Assembly: GCA_002491165.1 (NCBI GenBank)
Contig: DKVK01000020.1
Span: forward strand, 1-5,455
DNA from: Porphyromonadaceae bacterium UBA7180
GTDB lineage: Bacteria > Bacteroidota > Bacteroidia > Bacteroidales > Muribaculaceae
DNA: 5,455 bases
Reading direction: 5' to 3'
The position numbers were made by a program, and so were the translations under genes. Positions 4,872-5,455 of this stretch are shown here, piece after piece; the first letter of the stretch is position 1; every line of letters begins with the position of its first letter. The notes beneath the pieces are model-generated. The model was not told where the DNA came from, did not search any database, and saw nothing but the letters and a program-made list of their open reading frames with translations.

Positions 4872-5455
4872 ATGGATGATAAACTGAAAATTCTGCTCTG
4901 CGAAGACGACGAGAATCTCGGGATGTTGCTTCGCGAATTCCTGCAGGCCAAAGGTTTCAACGCCGACCTCTGTCCCGACGGCGACCGCGGCTACAAGGCG
5001 TTCCTGAAAGGGAAATATGACCTATGCGTGCTCGACGTGATGATGCCCAAGAAAGACGGCTTCACGCTCGCTCAGGAGATACGCAACGTCAACAGCGAAG
5101 TCCCCATCATCTTCCTTACCGCAAAAGCGCTGAAAGACGACGTGCTGGAAGGCTTCAAAATCGGTGCCGACGACTATATCACAAAACCCTTCTCCATGGA
5201 AGAGCTCGTGTTCCGTATCGGTGCCATACTGCGCCGTGTCAAAGGAAAGAAAGACAAGGAAGTGACCATGTACAAGATAGGCCGCTACACCTTCGACACA
5301 CAGAAACAGACACTCGTCATTGACGACAAGACACAGAAACTCACTACCAAGGAATCGGAACTGCTGGCACTGCTCTGCTCGCACGTCAACCAGATTCTGG
5401 AACGCAACTTCGCCCTGAAATCAATCTGGATCGACGACAACTACTTCAACGCCCG
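4872..5455 (+). CDS. rprY: response regulator RprY (OmpR/PhoB family), 3' truncated by window end
   Basis: The first 194 codons plus two bases are present; the full protein is expected to be about 235 residues. The receiver domain (about 5-122) has the acidic pair Asp12-Asp13, phosphoacceptor Asp55 in CVLDVMMPKKDGF, Thr83 and Lys105 in the KPF motif, so every residue needed for phosphotransfer is there. The winged-helix DNA-binding domain begins near residue 133 (MYKIGRYTFDTQKQ). It includes LTTKESELLALL (157-168) and IWIDDNYFNA (185-194), then is cut before the recognition-helix end and wing. The protein should be phosphorylated by RprX and act on transcription. The start ATG follows an AT-rich 68-bp gap (4804-4871) without a Shine-Dalgarno site, and the A-rich run AAAAAATT lies at 4854-4861. 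Co-transcription with rprX is likely, though the gap is long enough to hold a second promoter. The truncation is a window edge, not a mutation. Confidence 0.95.
   Translation, partial: MDDKLKILLCEDDENLGMLLREFLQAKGFNADLCPDGDRGYKAFLKGKYDLCVLDVMMPKKDGFTLAQEIRNVNSEVPIIFLTAKALKDDVLEGFKIGADDYITKPFSMEELVFRIGAILRRVKGKKDKEVTMYKIGRYTFDTQKQTLVIDDKTQKLTTKESELLALLCSHVNQILERNFALKSIWIDDNYFNA

Noticed and set aside
1..5455. CRISPR array, insertion sequence, integrase, toxin-antitoxin or phage genes
   Set aside because: No regularly spaced repeats, terminal inverted repeats, transposase motifs or matching small gene pairs were seen on either strand.

Overview
The window looks like chromosomal DNA of a member of the Bacteroidales (Bacteroidota). 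Three things point there. Two promoters fit the Bacteroidota sigma-ABfr consensus (-33 TTTG, 19-20 bp spacer, -7 TAnnTTTG). Most starts are preceded by A/T-rich sequence instead of a Shine-Dalgarno site. The right side carries a closely recognisable RprX/RprY two-component pair. Coding sequence is fairly GC-rich and the spacers are strongly AT-rich. The genus cannot be fixed from the sequence; a GC-richer relative of Bacteroides is plausible.

Left side, all on the minus strand. Reading leftwards from about position 2730, a surface-type lipoprotein of the clostripain (C11) cysteine peptidase family (1439-2644) is followed after 37 bp by an MscS-family mechanosensitive channel (286-1401). The two are probably one transcription unit. 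Beyond the channel stop, a separate well-formed promoter (170-201), backed by regularly spaced A-tracts, drives a tRNA-Gln(CUG) gene (11-81).

Middle. A 584-bp divergent intergenic region (2645-3228) separates the lipoprotein from rprX. It holds a full-consensus promoter pointing right (2818-2848), a duplicated half-palindromic motif overlapping that promoter, and a long leader of about 370 nt with several small inverted repeats. It also contains a 47-codon ORF that starts where transcription is predicted to begin. This is the least ordinary part of the window.

Right side, plus strand. rprX (3229-4803) encodes a membrane histidine kinase and rprY (4872 to the window end, truncated) its OmpR-family response regulator. 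They form the expected kinase-regulator pair: RprX autophosphorylates on His299 and passes phosphate to Asp55 of RprY.

No CRISPR array, insertion sequence, phage gene or evidently new multi-gene system is visible. The gene content is ordinary. The points worth a second look are regulatory (the rprX leader and its operator-like repeats) and small protein peculiarities: an insertion in the MscS cytoplasmic domain, substitutions at its pore constriction, and an altered His motif in the C11 peptidase.
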